Origin: Aristolochia californica
Lineage: Eukaryota; Streptophyta; Magnoliopsida; Piperales; Aristolochiaceae
Length of the DNA stretch: 64,000 nt
Direction: 5' to 3'
Assembly (NCBI GenBank): GCA_029961685.1
Contig: JARWKL010000006.1
Location: 11,848,748-11,912,747 of the forward strand
Made by a program: the position numbers and the translations under genes. This document shows, piece by piece, positions 11,108 to 24,431 of the stretch. Below the pieces are notes generated by a model. The model was not told the origin of the DNA, did not search any database, and was given only the letters and a program-made list of their open reading frames with translations. Within the stretch, counting starts at the first letter, position 1; each line of letters begins with the position of its first letter.

Positions 11108-14100
11108 AAATCTCTGTCATATAAAATTCCAAGCTATTAGGGTTAAACATGTGGAATTTCGCAATCTTGGATAACAAAACTTTTGTGTTCATTTGTGGTG
11201 AGTGAATAAATTTTCTATACTTACATTTGTTATTTTTTTAAACTTTTTCCACACATAAACTATAAAATTTTCATTTTCTTGTGATCTATCTGCATTTTCA
11301 TCTCTTTTATTGTTTATGAGATGAAGGGGGAGTGGAAACTCATGTTCTGATTTAAGAAAAATGTAGACATCTAAAATGGAAATGCACAATGCACAAATGT
11401 AGAGGGAGATAATTTCAAAAAGTGTCTGTAACTTATAGGGATTGTAAACTATTTTTAGTTTTTATATATTATGTTTGCAATCGTCGGGAAAAGGGGGAGG
11501 TGGGGGATTTTTAAACTGAGAGTTGACTCCCAATCCATAAGTCGTTTCTTACAAAAATATAGCCTGTGACGCATGATAAATCACTTTACAATCATCAATG
11601 ATTGTTAGGTCAGCTTTTTGTAAGTGGGTAAAATAATGGCTTGTTTGACTCGGGTAAATATCCCAAAGCACGTTCACTTGAGAATTTTGTAAGCGTTTGT
11701 TATTCTCTTTAAAACATTTGGATCCATAGGTCATTTGCATCTTTAACATGTTTCAAGCATGCATATCCATTTTAAAACATGTGTACAAATCTCTTTCTTA
11801 TAAAATTCCAAGCTATAAGGGTTGAACGAGTGGAATTTCCTAAACTTGGATTACAATACTTTTCGGTTCATTTGTGGTGTGTGAATAAATTTTATTTACT
11901 TAAATTTTTTTTTGTTTTAAACTTTTTCCATACATAAAGTCTAAAATTTTCATTTTGTTGTGATTTATTTGCTTTTTTTTTTCTTTTCTTGTATACAAGA
12001 TGAAGGGGGAGTGGAATCTCATGTTTTGATTTAACAAAAAATTAAGCATCTAAAAGGGAAATGCACAATGCACAAATGTAGAGGGAGATAATTCCAAAAA
12101 GTGTCTGTAATTTTTAGGGATTGTAAACTCTTTTTAGTTTTAAAATATTAGGTTTTGCAATTGTCAGGAAAAGAGGGAGACGTGGGATTTCTAAACTAAG
12201 TGTTTACTCCCAATCCATAAGTCATTTCTTACAAAAATATAGCCCGTTATGCTTGATAAATTTTTTTACAATCATATATGATTGCTAGACCAGCTTTTAA
12301 TAAGTAGGCAAAATAAGAGCTTGTTTGACTCGGGTAAATATCCAACCGCACATTTCCTTGAGAATTTAATGAGCGTTTTTTATTCTCTTTAAAATATTTG
12401 GATGCATTGGTCATTTGCATCTTTAACATGTTTCAAACATGCATATCCATTTTTAAAACATGTGTAAAAATCTCTTCCTTACAAAATTCAAAGCTATTAG
12501 GGTCGAACTAGTGAAATTTTTCAAACTTGGATAACAAAACTTTTGGGTTCATTCGTGGGTGTGAATAAATTTTCTTTACTTACGTTTGTTATTGTTTTAA
12601 AAATTTTCCATACAAAAAAATTTCCATTTTGTATTGATCTATTTGCGTTTTCATCTCTTTTCTTGTTTACGAGATGAAGGGGAAGTGGAAACTCAAGTTT
12701 TTATTTAAGAAAAAATTATACATCTAAAATGGAAATGCACAATGCAAAAATATAGAGGGAGAGAATTCCAAAAGGTCTCTGTAATTTTTAGGGTTTGTAA
12801 ACTCTTTTTAGTTTTACTATATTAGGTTTTGCAATCGTCGGGAAAAGGGGGAGGAGGGGATTTTTAAACTAAGTGTTGACTTCCAATCCATAAGTCATTT
12901 CTTACAAAAAAATTGCCCGTTACACATGATAAATCGCTTTCAATCATCTATCATTGTTATGTCAGCTTTTTGTGTGTGGGCACAATAATGGCTCGATTTA
13001 CTCAAGTAAAAATCCCACCACACGTTTACTTGAGAATTTAATCAGCGTTTGTTATTCTCTTTAAAAGATTTGGATCCATAGGTCATTTGCATCTTTAACA
13101 TGTTTCAAGCATGCATATCGATTTTTAAAATATGTGTAGAAATCTCTTTCTTATAAAAGTCCAAGCTATTAGGGTCGAACCAGTGGAATTTCCCAAACTT
13201 GGATAACAAAACTTTTGTGTTCATTTGTGGTGTGTGAATAAATTTTCTTAACTTACATTGGTTTTTGTTTTAAACTTTTTCCATACATAAACTCTAAAAT
13301 TTTCATTTTGTTGTGATGTTTTTGCGTTTTCACTCTTTTTTGTTTTCGATATGATGGGGGAGTGGAAACTCAAGTTTTGATTTAACAAAAAAATTGTACA
13401 TCTAAAATGGTAATGAACAATGCTCAAATATAGAGGGAGATAATTCCAAAATTTTTTTATAATTTTTAGGGATTGTAAAATCTTTTTAGTTTTTAAACTG
13501 AGTGCTGACTCCCAATCCATAAGTTATTTCTTCATCAAATATCCCACCGCATGTTCACTTGAGAATTTAATGAGTGTTTTTTATTCTCTTTAAAATGTTT
13601 GGATCCGTAGGTCATTTGCAACTTTAACATATTGCAAGCATCCATATCCATTTTTAAAACATGTGTAGAAATCTCTTTCTTATAAAATTCCAAGCTATTT
13701 TGGTTGAACTAGTGGAATTTCCAAATCTTGGATAACAAAACTTTTGTGTTCATTTGTGGTGTGTGAATAAATTTTCTTTACTTAAATTTGTTATTGTTAT
13801 AAACTTTTTCCACACATAAACTATAAAATTTTCAATTTCATGTGATCTATCTGCATTTTCATCTCTTTTATTGTTTACGAGAAGAAGGGTTAGAGAAAAC
13901 TCAAGTTTTGATTAAAGATAAAAGTATACTTTTAAAATGAAAATGTACAATGCACAAATGTAGAGGGAGATAATTCCAAAAAGTGTCTATAATTTTTAGG
14001 GATTGTAAATTCTTTTTTGTTTTAATATATTAGGTTTTGAAATCGTCGAGAAAAGGGGGAGGCGGGAGATTTTTAAACTAAGTGTGGACTCCCAATCAAT

Positions 14101-16384
14101 AAGTCATTTCTTACAAAAATATAGCCTGTTACGCAAGATAAATCGCTTTAGAATCATCTATGATTGTTAGGTCTGATTTTTGTAACTGGGCAATATAATG
14201 GCTTGTTAGACTCGGGTAAATATCCCACCGCACATTCACTTGAGAATTTAATGAGTGTTTGTTTATTCTCTTTAAAAGGTTTGGATCCATAGGTCATTTG
14301 CATAATTAACATGTTTCAAGTATGCATAGCCATTTTTAAAACATGTGTACAAATATTTTTCTTAAAAAATTACATGCTATTAGGGTTGAACTAGTTGGAT
14401 TTCCCAAACTTTGATAACAAAAATTTTGTGTTCATTTGTAGTGTGGGTATAAATTTTATTTTCTTACATTCGGTTTTTTTATAAACTTTTTACATACATA
14501 AAGTCTACAATTTTTATTTTGTTGTGATTTATTTTCGTTTTCATCTCTTTTCTTGTTTACAAGATGAAGGAGGATTGGAAACTCAAGTTTTTATTTAAGA
14601 AAAAATTATACATAAAAAATGGAAATGCTCAATGCACAAATATAGAGGGAGATAATTCCAAAAACTGTGTGTGATTTATAGGGATTATAAACTCTTTTTA
14701 GTTTTTCTACATAAGATTTTGCAATCGTCAGGAAAAGGGGGAGGCAGGGGTATTTTAAACTGAGTGTTGACAACCAATCCATAAGTCATTCCCTAGAAAA
14801 ATATAGCCCCTTACGCATGATAAATCTCTTTGCAGTCATCTATCATTGTTAGGTCAACTTTTTGTAAGTGGGCAAAATAATGGCTTGTTTGACTCAGGTA
14901 AAAATCCTACTGCATGTTCACTTGAGAATTTAATGAGTGTTTGTTATTCTCTTTAAAAGGTTTGGATTCGTAGGTCATTTGCATATTTAACATGTTTCAA
15001 GCAAGCATATCCATTTTTAAAGCATGTGTAGAAATCTCTTTCTTATAAAATTCCAAGCTTTTAGGGTTGAACTAGTGGAATTTCCGAAACTAGGATAACA
15101 AAACTTTTGTGTTCATTTGTGGTGTGTGAATAAATTTTCTTTACTTACATTTGATATTTTTTTAAAATTTTTCCTTACATCAAATCTAAACTTTTTATTT
15201 TGTTGTGATCGATTTGCTTTTTCATCTCTTTTCTTGTTTACGAGATGAAGGGGAAGTGGAAACTCAAGTTTTGATTTAAGAAAAAAGTATACATCTGAAA
15301 TGGAAATGCACAATGCACAAATGTAGAGGGAGATAATTCTAAAAAGTGTTTGTAAATTTTAGGGATTGTAAACTCTTTTAGGTTTTTGTATATTCAGTTT
15401 TGCAATCGCCGAGAAGCAGGGGATTTTTAAACTGAGTGTTGACTCCCAATCCATAAGTCATTTCTTCCAAAAATATAGCCCGTTGTGCATGATAAATCGC
15501 ATTACAATCATCTATGATTGTTAGGTCTACTTTTTGTAAGTAGGCAAAATAATGACTTGTTTGACTCGGGTAAATATCCCACCTCACGTTCACTTGAGAA
15601 TTTCATGAGCGCTTTTGATTCTCTTTAAAAGGTTTGGATCCATAGGTCATTTGCATCTTTAACATGTTTCAAGCATGCATATCCATTTTTTAAACATGTG
15701 TAGAAATCTCTTTCTTATAAATTTCCAAGCTATTATGGTCGAACTAATGGAATTTCCCCAACTTGGATAAAAAAACTTTTGTGTTTAGTTGTGGTGTGTG
15801 AATAAATTTTGTTTACTTTCATTTGTTATTTTTTAAAAAATTTTCCATTGATAAACTCTAAAATTTTCATTTTGTTGTGAACTATTTGCGTTTTCATCTC
15901 TTTTCTTGTTTACGAGATGAAGGGGAAGTGGAAACTCAAGTTTTTATTTAAGAAAAAACTATACATCTAAAATGGAAATGCACAATGCAAAAATGTAGAG
16001 GGAGATAATTCCAAAAAGTGTCTGTAATTTTTAGGGATTGTAAATTCTTTTTAGTTTTTATATATTAGGTTTTGCAATCATCGGGAAAAGGAGGATGCCG
16101 GGGATTTTTAAACTGAGTGTTGACTCCAAATCCATAAGTAATTTCTTAAAAAAATAAAGCCCGTTTCGCATGATAAAATTCTTTAATTTCCTATATGATT
16201 GTTAGGTCAGCTTTTTGTAAGTGGGCAAAATAATAGCTTGTTTGACTTGGGTAAATATCCCACCGCATGTTCACTTAAGAATTTAATGAGCGTTTGTTAT
16301 TCTGTTCAACAGGTTTGGATCCATAGGTCATTTGCATCTTTAACTTGTTTCAAGCATGCAAATCCATTTTTAAAACATGTTATG
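11108..16384 (+). repeat. Ordinary satellite monomers with one 529-bp copy
   Basis: Anchors are at 11108, 11787, 12468, 13140, 13669, 14351, 15032 and 15704. Lengths are 672-682 except 529 for the one starting at 13140. I see no gene and no foreign insert. Many monomers here have an AAATTATACATC variant in place of AAAGTATACATC. Confidence 0.88.
13488..13545 (+). other. Two nearby deletion junctions in one monomer
   Basis: First, GTTTTTA is joined to AAACTGAGTG through a shared TTTTTA, removing the G-rich block. Then TATTTCTTCATC is followed directly by AAATATCCCACC, removing the 18-bp dyad region. Together about 150 bp are lost. Confidence 0.82.
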
Positions 16385-18679
16385 AAATCTCTTTCTTATA
16401 AAATTCCAGGCAATTAGGGATGAACTAGTGGAATTTCCCAAACTTGGATAACAAAACTTTTGTGTTCATTTGTGGTGTGTGAATAAATTTTCTTTACTTA
16501 CATTTGTTATTGTTTTAAACTTTTTTCATACATAAATTATAAAATTTTCATTTTGTTATGATTTATTTGCGTTTTCATCTCTTTTCTTGTTTACAAGATG
16601 AAGGGGGAGTGGAAACTCAAGTTTTTATTTAAGAAAAAATTATACATCTTAAATGTAAATGCACTGTGCACAAATGTAGAGGGAAATAATTCCAAAAAGT
16701 TTATGTAATTTTTTGGGATTGTAAACCCGTTCTAGTTTTTATATATTAGGTTTTGCAATCACCTGGAAAAGGGAGAGTCGGGGGATTTTTAAACTGAGTG
16801 TTGACTCCCAATCCATAAGTTATTTCTTACATAAATAAAGCCCGTTACGCATGATAAATCTCTTTCCAAACATCTATGACTGTAAGGTCAGCTTTTTTAA
16901 GAGGGCAAAATAATGGCTTGTATGACTTGGGTAAATATGCCACCATACATTCACTTTAGAATTTAATGTGCAATTGTTATTCTCTTTAAAAGGTTTGGAT
17001 CCATAGGTTATTAGCATTTTTAACAACTTTCAAGCATGCATATCCATTTTTAAAACATTTGTAGAAATCTCTTTCTTATAAAATTCCAAGCTATTAGGGT
17101 TGAACTAGTGGAATTTCCCAAACTTGGATAACAAAACTAGTGTTCCATTGTGGTGAGTGAATAACTTTTCTTTACTTACATTTGTTATTGTTTTAAACTT
17201 TTTCCATACTTAAACTCGAAAATTTTCATTTTGTTGTGATCTATTTGCATTTATCTTTTCTTGTTTACAAGATGAAGGGTGAGTGGAGCTCAAGTTTAAT
17301 ATTAAAAAATATTATACATCTAAAATGGAAATGCACAATGCAAAAATGTAGAGGGAGATAATTCCAAAACGTTTCTATAATTTTTAGGGATTGTAAACTC
17401 TTTCTGGTATTTATATATTAGGTTTTGCAATCAACAGGAAAAATGGGGAGGCGATGGATTTTTAACTTGAGTGTTGACTCCCAATCCATAAGTCATTTCT
17501 TACAAAAATAGAGCCCGTTACGCATGATAAATCACTTTACAATCATCTATGATTGTTAGGTCAGCTTTCTTTAAGTGGGCAAAATAATGGCTTGTTTGAC
17601 TTGGGTATATATCCCACCGCACGTTCATTTGAGAATTTAATGAGTATTTGTTATTTTCTTCAAAAGGATTGGATCCATACGTCATTTGCATCTTTCACAT
17701 GACTCAAGCAACCATATCTATTTTTAAAACAAGTGTAGAAATCTCTTTCTTATAAAATTCGAAGCAATTAGGGTTGAACATGTGGAATTTCACAATCTTG
17801 GATAACAAAACTTTTGTGTTCATTTGTGGTGTGTGAATAAATTTTCTTTACTTACATTTGTTTTTGTTTTAAAATTTTTCTATTCATAAACTCTAAAATT
17901 CTTATTTTGTTGTCATCTATTTGCGTTTTCATCTCCTTTCTTGTTTACGAGAAGAAGGGGGAGAGGAAACTCAAGTTTTTATTTAAGAAAAAAGTATACA
18001 TCTAAAATAGAAATGCACAATGCACAAATGTAGAGGGAGATAATTCCAAAAAGTGTCTATAATTTTTAGGGATGGTAAATTTTTTTTAGTTTTTATATAT
18101 TAGGTTTTGCAATAGTCAGGAAAAGGAGGAGGCTGGGGATTTTTAAACTGAATGTTGACTCCAAATCCATAAGTAAGTTCCTAAAAAAATAAAGCCCGTT
18201 TCACATGATAAATCGCTTTACAATCATATATGATTGTTAGGTCAGCTTTTTGTAAGTGGGCAAAATAATAGCTTGTTTGACTTGGGTAAATATCCCACCG
18301 CACATTCACTTAAGAATTTAATGAGCGTTTGTTATTCTGTTCAAAAGGTTTGGATCCATATATCATTTGCATCTTTAACATGTTTCAAGCATGCATATCC
18401 ATTTTTAAAACATGTGTTGAAATCTCTTTCTTAAAAAATTCAAAGCAATTAGGGATGAACCAGTGGAATTTCCAGAACTTGGATAACAAAACGTTTGTGT
18501 TCATTTGTGGTGTGTGAATAAATTTTCTTTACTTACATTTGTTATTGTTTTAAACTTTTTCCATACATAAACTCTAAAATTTTCATTTTGTTCTGATTTA
18601 TTTGCGTTTTCATCTCTTTTCTTGTTTACAAGATGAAGGGGGAGTGGAAACTCAAGTTTTTATTTAACAACAAATTATA

Positions 18680-18695
18680 CATCTTGAGTAGAGGG
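18680..18695 (+). other. Shared 24-bp deletion, HOR copy 2
   Basis: ATACATCTT is joined directly to GAGTAGAGGG, skipping the usual AAATG...CACAAAT stretch. The identical join lies 2,010 bp downstream near 20690, while the equivalent monomer near 16645 is intact. Confidence 0.88.
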
Positions 18696-20689
18696 AAATA
18701 ATTCCAAAAAGTTTATGTAATTTTTTGGGATTGTAAACTCGTTCTAGTTTTTATATATTAGCTTTTGCAATCACCTTGAAAAGGGAGAGTCGAGGGATTT
18801 TTAAACTGAGTGTTGACTCCCAATCCATAAGTCATTTCTTACAAAAATAAAGCTCGTTCCGCATGATAAATCTCTTTCCAATCATCTATGACTGTAAGGT
18901 CAGTTTTTTTAAGTGGGCAAAATAATGGCTTGTTTGACTTGGGTAAATATGCCACCAAACATTTACTTTATTATTTAATGTGCATTTTTTATTCTCTTTA
19001 AAAGGTTTGGATCCATAGGTTATTTGCATCTTTAACAACTTTCAAGCAAGCATATCCATTTTTAAAACATGTGTAGAAATCTCTTTCTTATAAAATTCCA
19101 AGCTATTAGGGTTGAACTAGTGGATTTTCCCAAACATGGATATCAAAACTATAGTGTTCTTTTGTGGTGCGTGAGTAAATTTTCTTTACTTACATTTGTT
19201 ATTGTTTTAAAATTTTTCCATACTTAAACTCGAAAATTTTCATTTTGTTGTGATCTATTTGCATTTATCTTTTCTTGTTTACAAGATGAAGGGCTAGTGG
19301 AACTCATGTTTAATATTATAAAACATTATACATCTAAAATGGAAATGCACAATGTAAAAATGTAGAGGGAGATAATTCCAAAAAGTTTCTATAATTTTTA
19401 GGGATTGTAAACTCTTTCTGGTATTTATATATTAGGTTTTGCAATCAACAGGAAAAAGGGGGAGGCGGTGGATTTCTAACCTGAGTGTTGACTCCCAATC
19501 CATAAGTCATTTCTTAAAAAAATATAGCCCGTTATGCATGATAAATGGCTTTACAATCATCTATGATTGTTAGGTCAGCTTTTTTTAAGTGGGCAAAATA
19601 ATGGCTTATTTGACTTGGGTATATATCCCACCTCACGTTCATTTGAGAATTTAATGAGTATTTGTTATTTTCTTCAAAAGGATTGGATCCATACGTCATT
19701 AGCATCTTTCACATGACTCAAACAAGCATATCTATTTTTAAAACACGAGTAGAAATCTCTTTCTTATAAAATTCGAAGCTATTAGGGTTGAACTCGTGGA
19801 ATTTCACAATCTTGGATAACAAAACTTTTGTGTTCATTTGTGGTGTGTCAATAAATTTTCTTTACTTACATTTGTTTTTGTTTTAAACTTTTTCTATTCA
19901 TAAACTCTAAAATTCTCATTTTGTTGTCATCTATTTGCGTTTTCATCTCCTTTCTTGTTTTCGAGAAGGAGGAGAGGAAACTCAAGTTTTTATTTAAGAA
20001 AAAAATATACATCTAAAATAGAAATGCGCAATGCACAAATGTAAAGGGAGATAATTCCAAAAAGTGTCTATAATTTTTAGGGATGGTAAATGTTTTTTAG
20101 TTTTTATATATTAGGTTTTGCAATCGTCGGGAAAAGGAGGAGGCCGGGGATTTTTAAACTGAATGTTGACTCCAAATCCATAAGTAATTTCTTAAAAAAA
20201 TAAAGCCCGTTTCACATGATAAATCGCTTTACAATCATATATGATTGTTAGGTCAGCCTTTTGTAAGTGGTCAAAATAATAGCTTGTTTGACTTGGGTAA
20301 ATATCCCACCGCACATTCACTTAAGAATTTAATGAGCGTTTGTTATTCTGTTCAAAAGGTTGGATCCATAGGTCATTTGCATCTTTAACATGTTTCAAGC
20401 ATGCATATCCATTTTTAAAACATGCGTTGAAATCTCTTTCTTAAAAAATTCAAAGCAATTAGGGATGAACCAGTGGAATTTCCAGAACTTGGATAACAAA
20501 ACTTTTGTGTTCATTTGTGGTGTTTGTATAAATTTTCTTTACTTACATTTGTTCTTGTTTTAAACTTTTTCCATACATAAACTCTAAAATTTTCATTTTG
20601 CTCTGATTTATTTGCGTTTTCATCTCTTTTCTGGTTTACAAGATGAAGGGGGAGTGGAAACTCAAGTTTTTATATAACAAAAAATTATA

Positions 20690-20705
20690 CATCTTGAGTA
20701 GAGGG
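20690..20705 (+). other. Shared 24-bp deletion, HOR copy 3
   Basis: Same join (ATACATCTTGAGTAGAGGG) as near 18685. It is a good marker that copy 3 arose with copy 2 by block duplication. Confidence 0.88.
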
Positions 20706-22199
20706 AAATAATTCCAAAAGGTTTATGTAATTTTTTGGGATTGTAAACTCGTTCTAGTTTTTATATATTAGGTTTTGCAATCACCTTGAAAAGGGGGAGT
20801 CGGGGGATTTTTAAACTGAGTGTTGACTCCCAATCCATAAGTCATTTCTTACAAATATAAAGCTCGTTCCGCATGATAAATCTCTTTCCAATCATCTATG
20901 ACTGTAAGGTCAGTTTTTTTTAAGTGGGCAAAATAATGGCTTGTTTGTCTTGGGTAAATAAGCCACCAAACATTCACTTTATTATTTAATGCGCATTTTT
21001 TAGTCTCTTTAAAATGTTTGGATCCATAGGTTATTTGCATCTTTAACAACTTTCAAGCAAGCATATCCATTTTTAAAACATGTGTAGAAATCTCTTTCTT
21101 ATAAAATTCCAAGCTATTAGGGTTGAACTAGTGGAATTTCCCAAACATGGATATCAAAACTGTAGTGTTCTTTTGTGGTGTGTGAATAAATTTTATTTTC
21201 TTACATTTGTTATTGTTTTAAAATTTTTCCATACTTAAACTCGAAAATTTTCATTTTGTTGTGATCTATTTGCATTTATCTTTTCTTGTTTACAAGATGA
21301 AGGGCTAGTGGAACTCAAGTTTAATATTATAAAACATTATACATCTAAAATGGAATTGCACAATGCAAAAATGTAGATGGAGATAATTCCAAAAAGTTTC
21401 TATAATTTTTAGGGATTGTAAACTCTTTCTGGTATTTATATATTAGGTTTTGCAATCAACAGGAAAAAGGGGGAGGCGGTGGATTTTTAACCTGAGTGTT
21501 GACTCCCAATCCATAAGTCATTTCTTAAAAAAATATAGCCCGTTACGCATGATAAATCGCTTTACAATCATCTATGATTGTTAGGTCAGCTTTTTTTAAG
21601 TGGGCAAAATAATGGCTTGTTTGACTTGGGTATATATCCCACCGCACGTTCATTTGAGAATTTAATGAGTATTTGTTATTTTCGTTAAAAGTATTTGATC
21701 CATACATCATTTGCATCTTTCAAATGTTTCAAGCATGCATATCTATTTTTAAAACATGTGTAGAAATCTCATTCTTATAAAATTCCAAGCTATTCGGGTC
21801 GAACTTGTGGAATTTCCCAATCTTGGATAACAAAACTTTTGTGTTCATTTGTGGTGTGTGAATAAATTTTCTTTACTTACATTTATTTTTTTTTAAACTT
21901 TTTCCATTCGTAAACTCTAAAATTCTCATTTTGTTGTCATCTATTTGCGTTTTCATCTCCTTTCTTGTTGACGAGAAGATGGGGGAGTGGAAACTCAAGT
22001 TTTTATTTAAGAAAAAAGTATACATCTAAAATAGAAAAGCGCAATGCACAAATGTAGAGGAAGATAATTCCAAAAAGTGTTTATAATTTTTAGGGATTGT
22101 AAACTCTGTTTAGTTTTTATATATTAGGTTTTGCCATTGTTAGGAAAAAGGGTAGGCGGGGGATTTTTAACCTAAGTGTTGACTCCTAATCCATAAGTT

Positions 22200-22225
22200 A
22201 TTTCTTACAAAAATGTCACCCATCA
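22200..22225 (+). other. Deletion scar in monomer (658 bp)
   Basis: TTTCTTACAAAAATGTCACC is followed at once by CATCAATCATCTATGATTG. The GTTACGCATGATAAATCGCT stretch is missing. Confidence 0.75.
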
Positions 22226-22421
22226 ATCATCTATGATTGTTAGGTCAGCTTTTTGTAAGTGGGCAAAAGAATGGCTTGTTTGACTCGTGTAAATATCCCA
22301 CTGCACGTTCACTTGAGAATTTAATGAGCGTTCTTATTATCTTTAAAAGGTTTGTATGCATAGGTCATTTTCATCCTTAAGAAGTTTCAAGCATGCATAT
22401 CCATTTTTAAAACATGTCTAG

Positions 22422-24431
22422 AAATCTCTTTCTTATAAAATTCCAAAGTATTAGGGTTGAACTATTGGCATTTCCTAAACTTGGATAACAAAACTTTTAT
22501 GTTCTTTTGTGGTGTGTGAATAAATTTTCTTTAGTTACATTTGTTATTGTTTTTAAATTTTTTTATATACATAAACTCTAAAATTTTCATTCTTTTGCGA
22601 TCTATTTGAGTTTTCATCTATTTTCTTGTTTACGAGATGAAGGGTTAGTGAAAACTCAAGTTTTGATTGAAGAAACAATTAAACATCTAAAATAAAAATG
22701 CACAAATTCACAAATGTAGAGGGAGATAATTCCAAAAAGTATTTGTAATTTTTAGGAATTGTAAACACTCTTTAGTGTTTATATATTCGGTTTTGCAATC
22801 ATCGGGAAAAGGGGGAAGCGGGGGATTTTTAACCTGAGTATTGATTCCCAATCCATAAGTCAATTGTTACAATAATATAGCCCGTTACGCATGATAAATC
22901 GTTTTGCAATAATCAATAATTTTTAGGTCAGCGTTTTGTAAGTGGGTAAAATAATGGCTTGTTTGACTCTGGTAAATATCCCACCGCACGTTCACATGAG
23001 AATTTAATGAGCATTTGTTATTCTCTTAAAATGGTTTGGATCCAAAGGTCATTTGCATCATTAACATGTTTCAATATTGCATATCCATTTTTAAAACATG
23101 TGTAGACATCTCTTTCCTATAAAATTCCAAACTATTAGGGTTGAACAAGTGGAATTTCCCAAACTTGGATAACAAAACTTTTGTGTTCATTTGTGGTGGG
23201 TGAATAAATTTTCTTTACTTACATTTGTTATTGTTTTAAACTTTTTCTATACATGAACTCTAAAATTTTCATTTTTTGTGATCTATATGCGTTTTCATCT
23301 CTTTTCTTGTTGACGAGAAGAAGGGTTGGTGAAAACTCATGTTTTGATTGAAGAAAAAAGTATACATCTAAAATGGAAATGCACAATGCACAAATGTAGA
23401 GGGAGATAATTCCAATAAGTGTCTATAATTTTTAGGGATTGTAAACACTTTTTAGTTTTTATATATTTGGTTTCGCAATATTCGGGAAAAGGGGGAAGCG
23501 GAGGATTTGTAACCTGAGTGTTGACACCCAATCCATAAGTCATTTCTTACAACAATATAGCCCCTTACGCGAGATAAATCAGTTTCCAATCATCAACAAT
23601 TGTTAGGTCACCTATTTTTAAGTGGGTAAAAAATGGCTTGTTTGACACGAGTAAATATCCCCCCGCACGTTCTCTTTTAATGGTTTCGATCCAAAGGTCA
23701 TTTGCATCATTAATATGTTTCAAGCATGCATATCCATTTTAAAACATGTGTAGAAATCTCTTTCTTATAAAATTCCAAACTATTAGGGTTGAACTTGTGG
23801 AATTTCCCAAACTTGGATAACAATACTTTTGTCTTCATTTGTGGTGTATGAGTAAATTTTCTTCGCTTACATTTGTTATTGTTTTAAACTTTTTCCTTAC
23901 ATAAACTCTAGAGTTTTCATTTTGTTGTGATCTATTTGTGTTTTCATCTCTTTTCTTGTTTACGAGATGAAGGGGGAGAAGAAACTCAAGTTTTGATTGA
24001 AGAAAAAAGTATACATCTAAAATAGAAATGCAGAAAGCACAATTATAGATGGAGATAAATCCAAAAGGTGTGTGTAGTTTTAAGGAGTTGTAGACTCTTT
24101 TTAGTTTTTATAAATTAGGTTTTGCAATCGTAGGGAAAAGGAGGACGCGGGGGATTTTTAAACTGAGTGTTGACTCCTAATCCATAAGTCATTTCTTACA
24201 AAAATATAGCCCGTTACGCATGATAAATCGCTTTACAATCATTTGTAATTTTAAGGTCAGCTTTTTTTAAGTGGGCAAAATAATGGCTTGATAGACTCGG
24301 GTAAATATTTCATCGCATGTTCACTTGAAAATTTAATGAGCATTTCTTATTCTCTTTAAAAGTTTGGATCCATAGGTCATTTGCTTCTTTAACATGTTTC
24401 AAGCATGCATATCCAATTTAAAACTTGTGGA
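22422..24431 (+). repeat. Three related satellite monomers between HOR copies
   Basis: Anchors are at 22422, 23106 and 23754. The first two share AGGGTT(A/G)GTGAAAACTCA, TTTTGATTGAAGAAA and TTAACCTGAGT or GTAACCTGAGT variants. The second is shortened to 648 bp by a deletion near 23670, where GCACGTTCTCTTTTAATGG replaces a longer stretch. No other content is seen. Confidence 0.8.

Larger units (their letters stand above)
16385..22421 (+). repeat. Three copies of a 2.0-kb three-monomer HOR
   Basis: Anchors 16385/18420/20430, 17065/19077/21088 and 17739/19753/21764 form three matching series 2,010-2,035 bp apart. Between the monomers at 18420 and 20430 I count 4 differences over about 127 bases, while one adjacent pair elsewhere in the array (47660 and 48333) differs at roughly 15%. 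Copies two and three share a ~24-bp deletion (near 18685 and 20695) that copy one lacks, so they are each other's closest relatives. Marker variants include CAGTGGAATTTCCAGAACTT, TTTTTTGGGATTGTAAAC and TCTTTCACATGACTCAA. This is the clearest short-period HOR in the window. Confidence 0.92.
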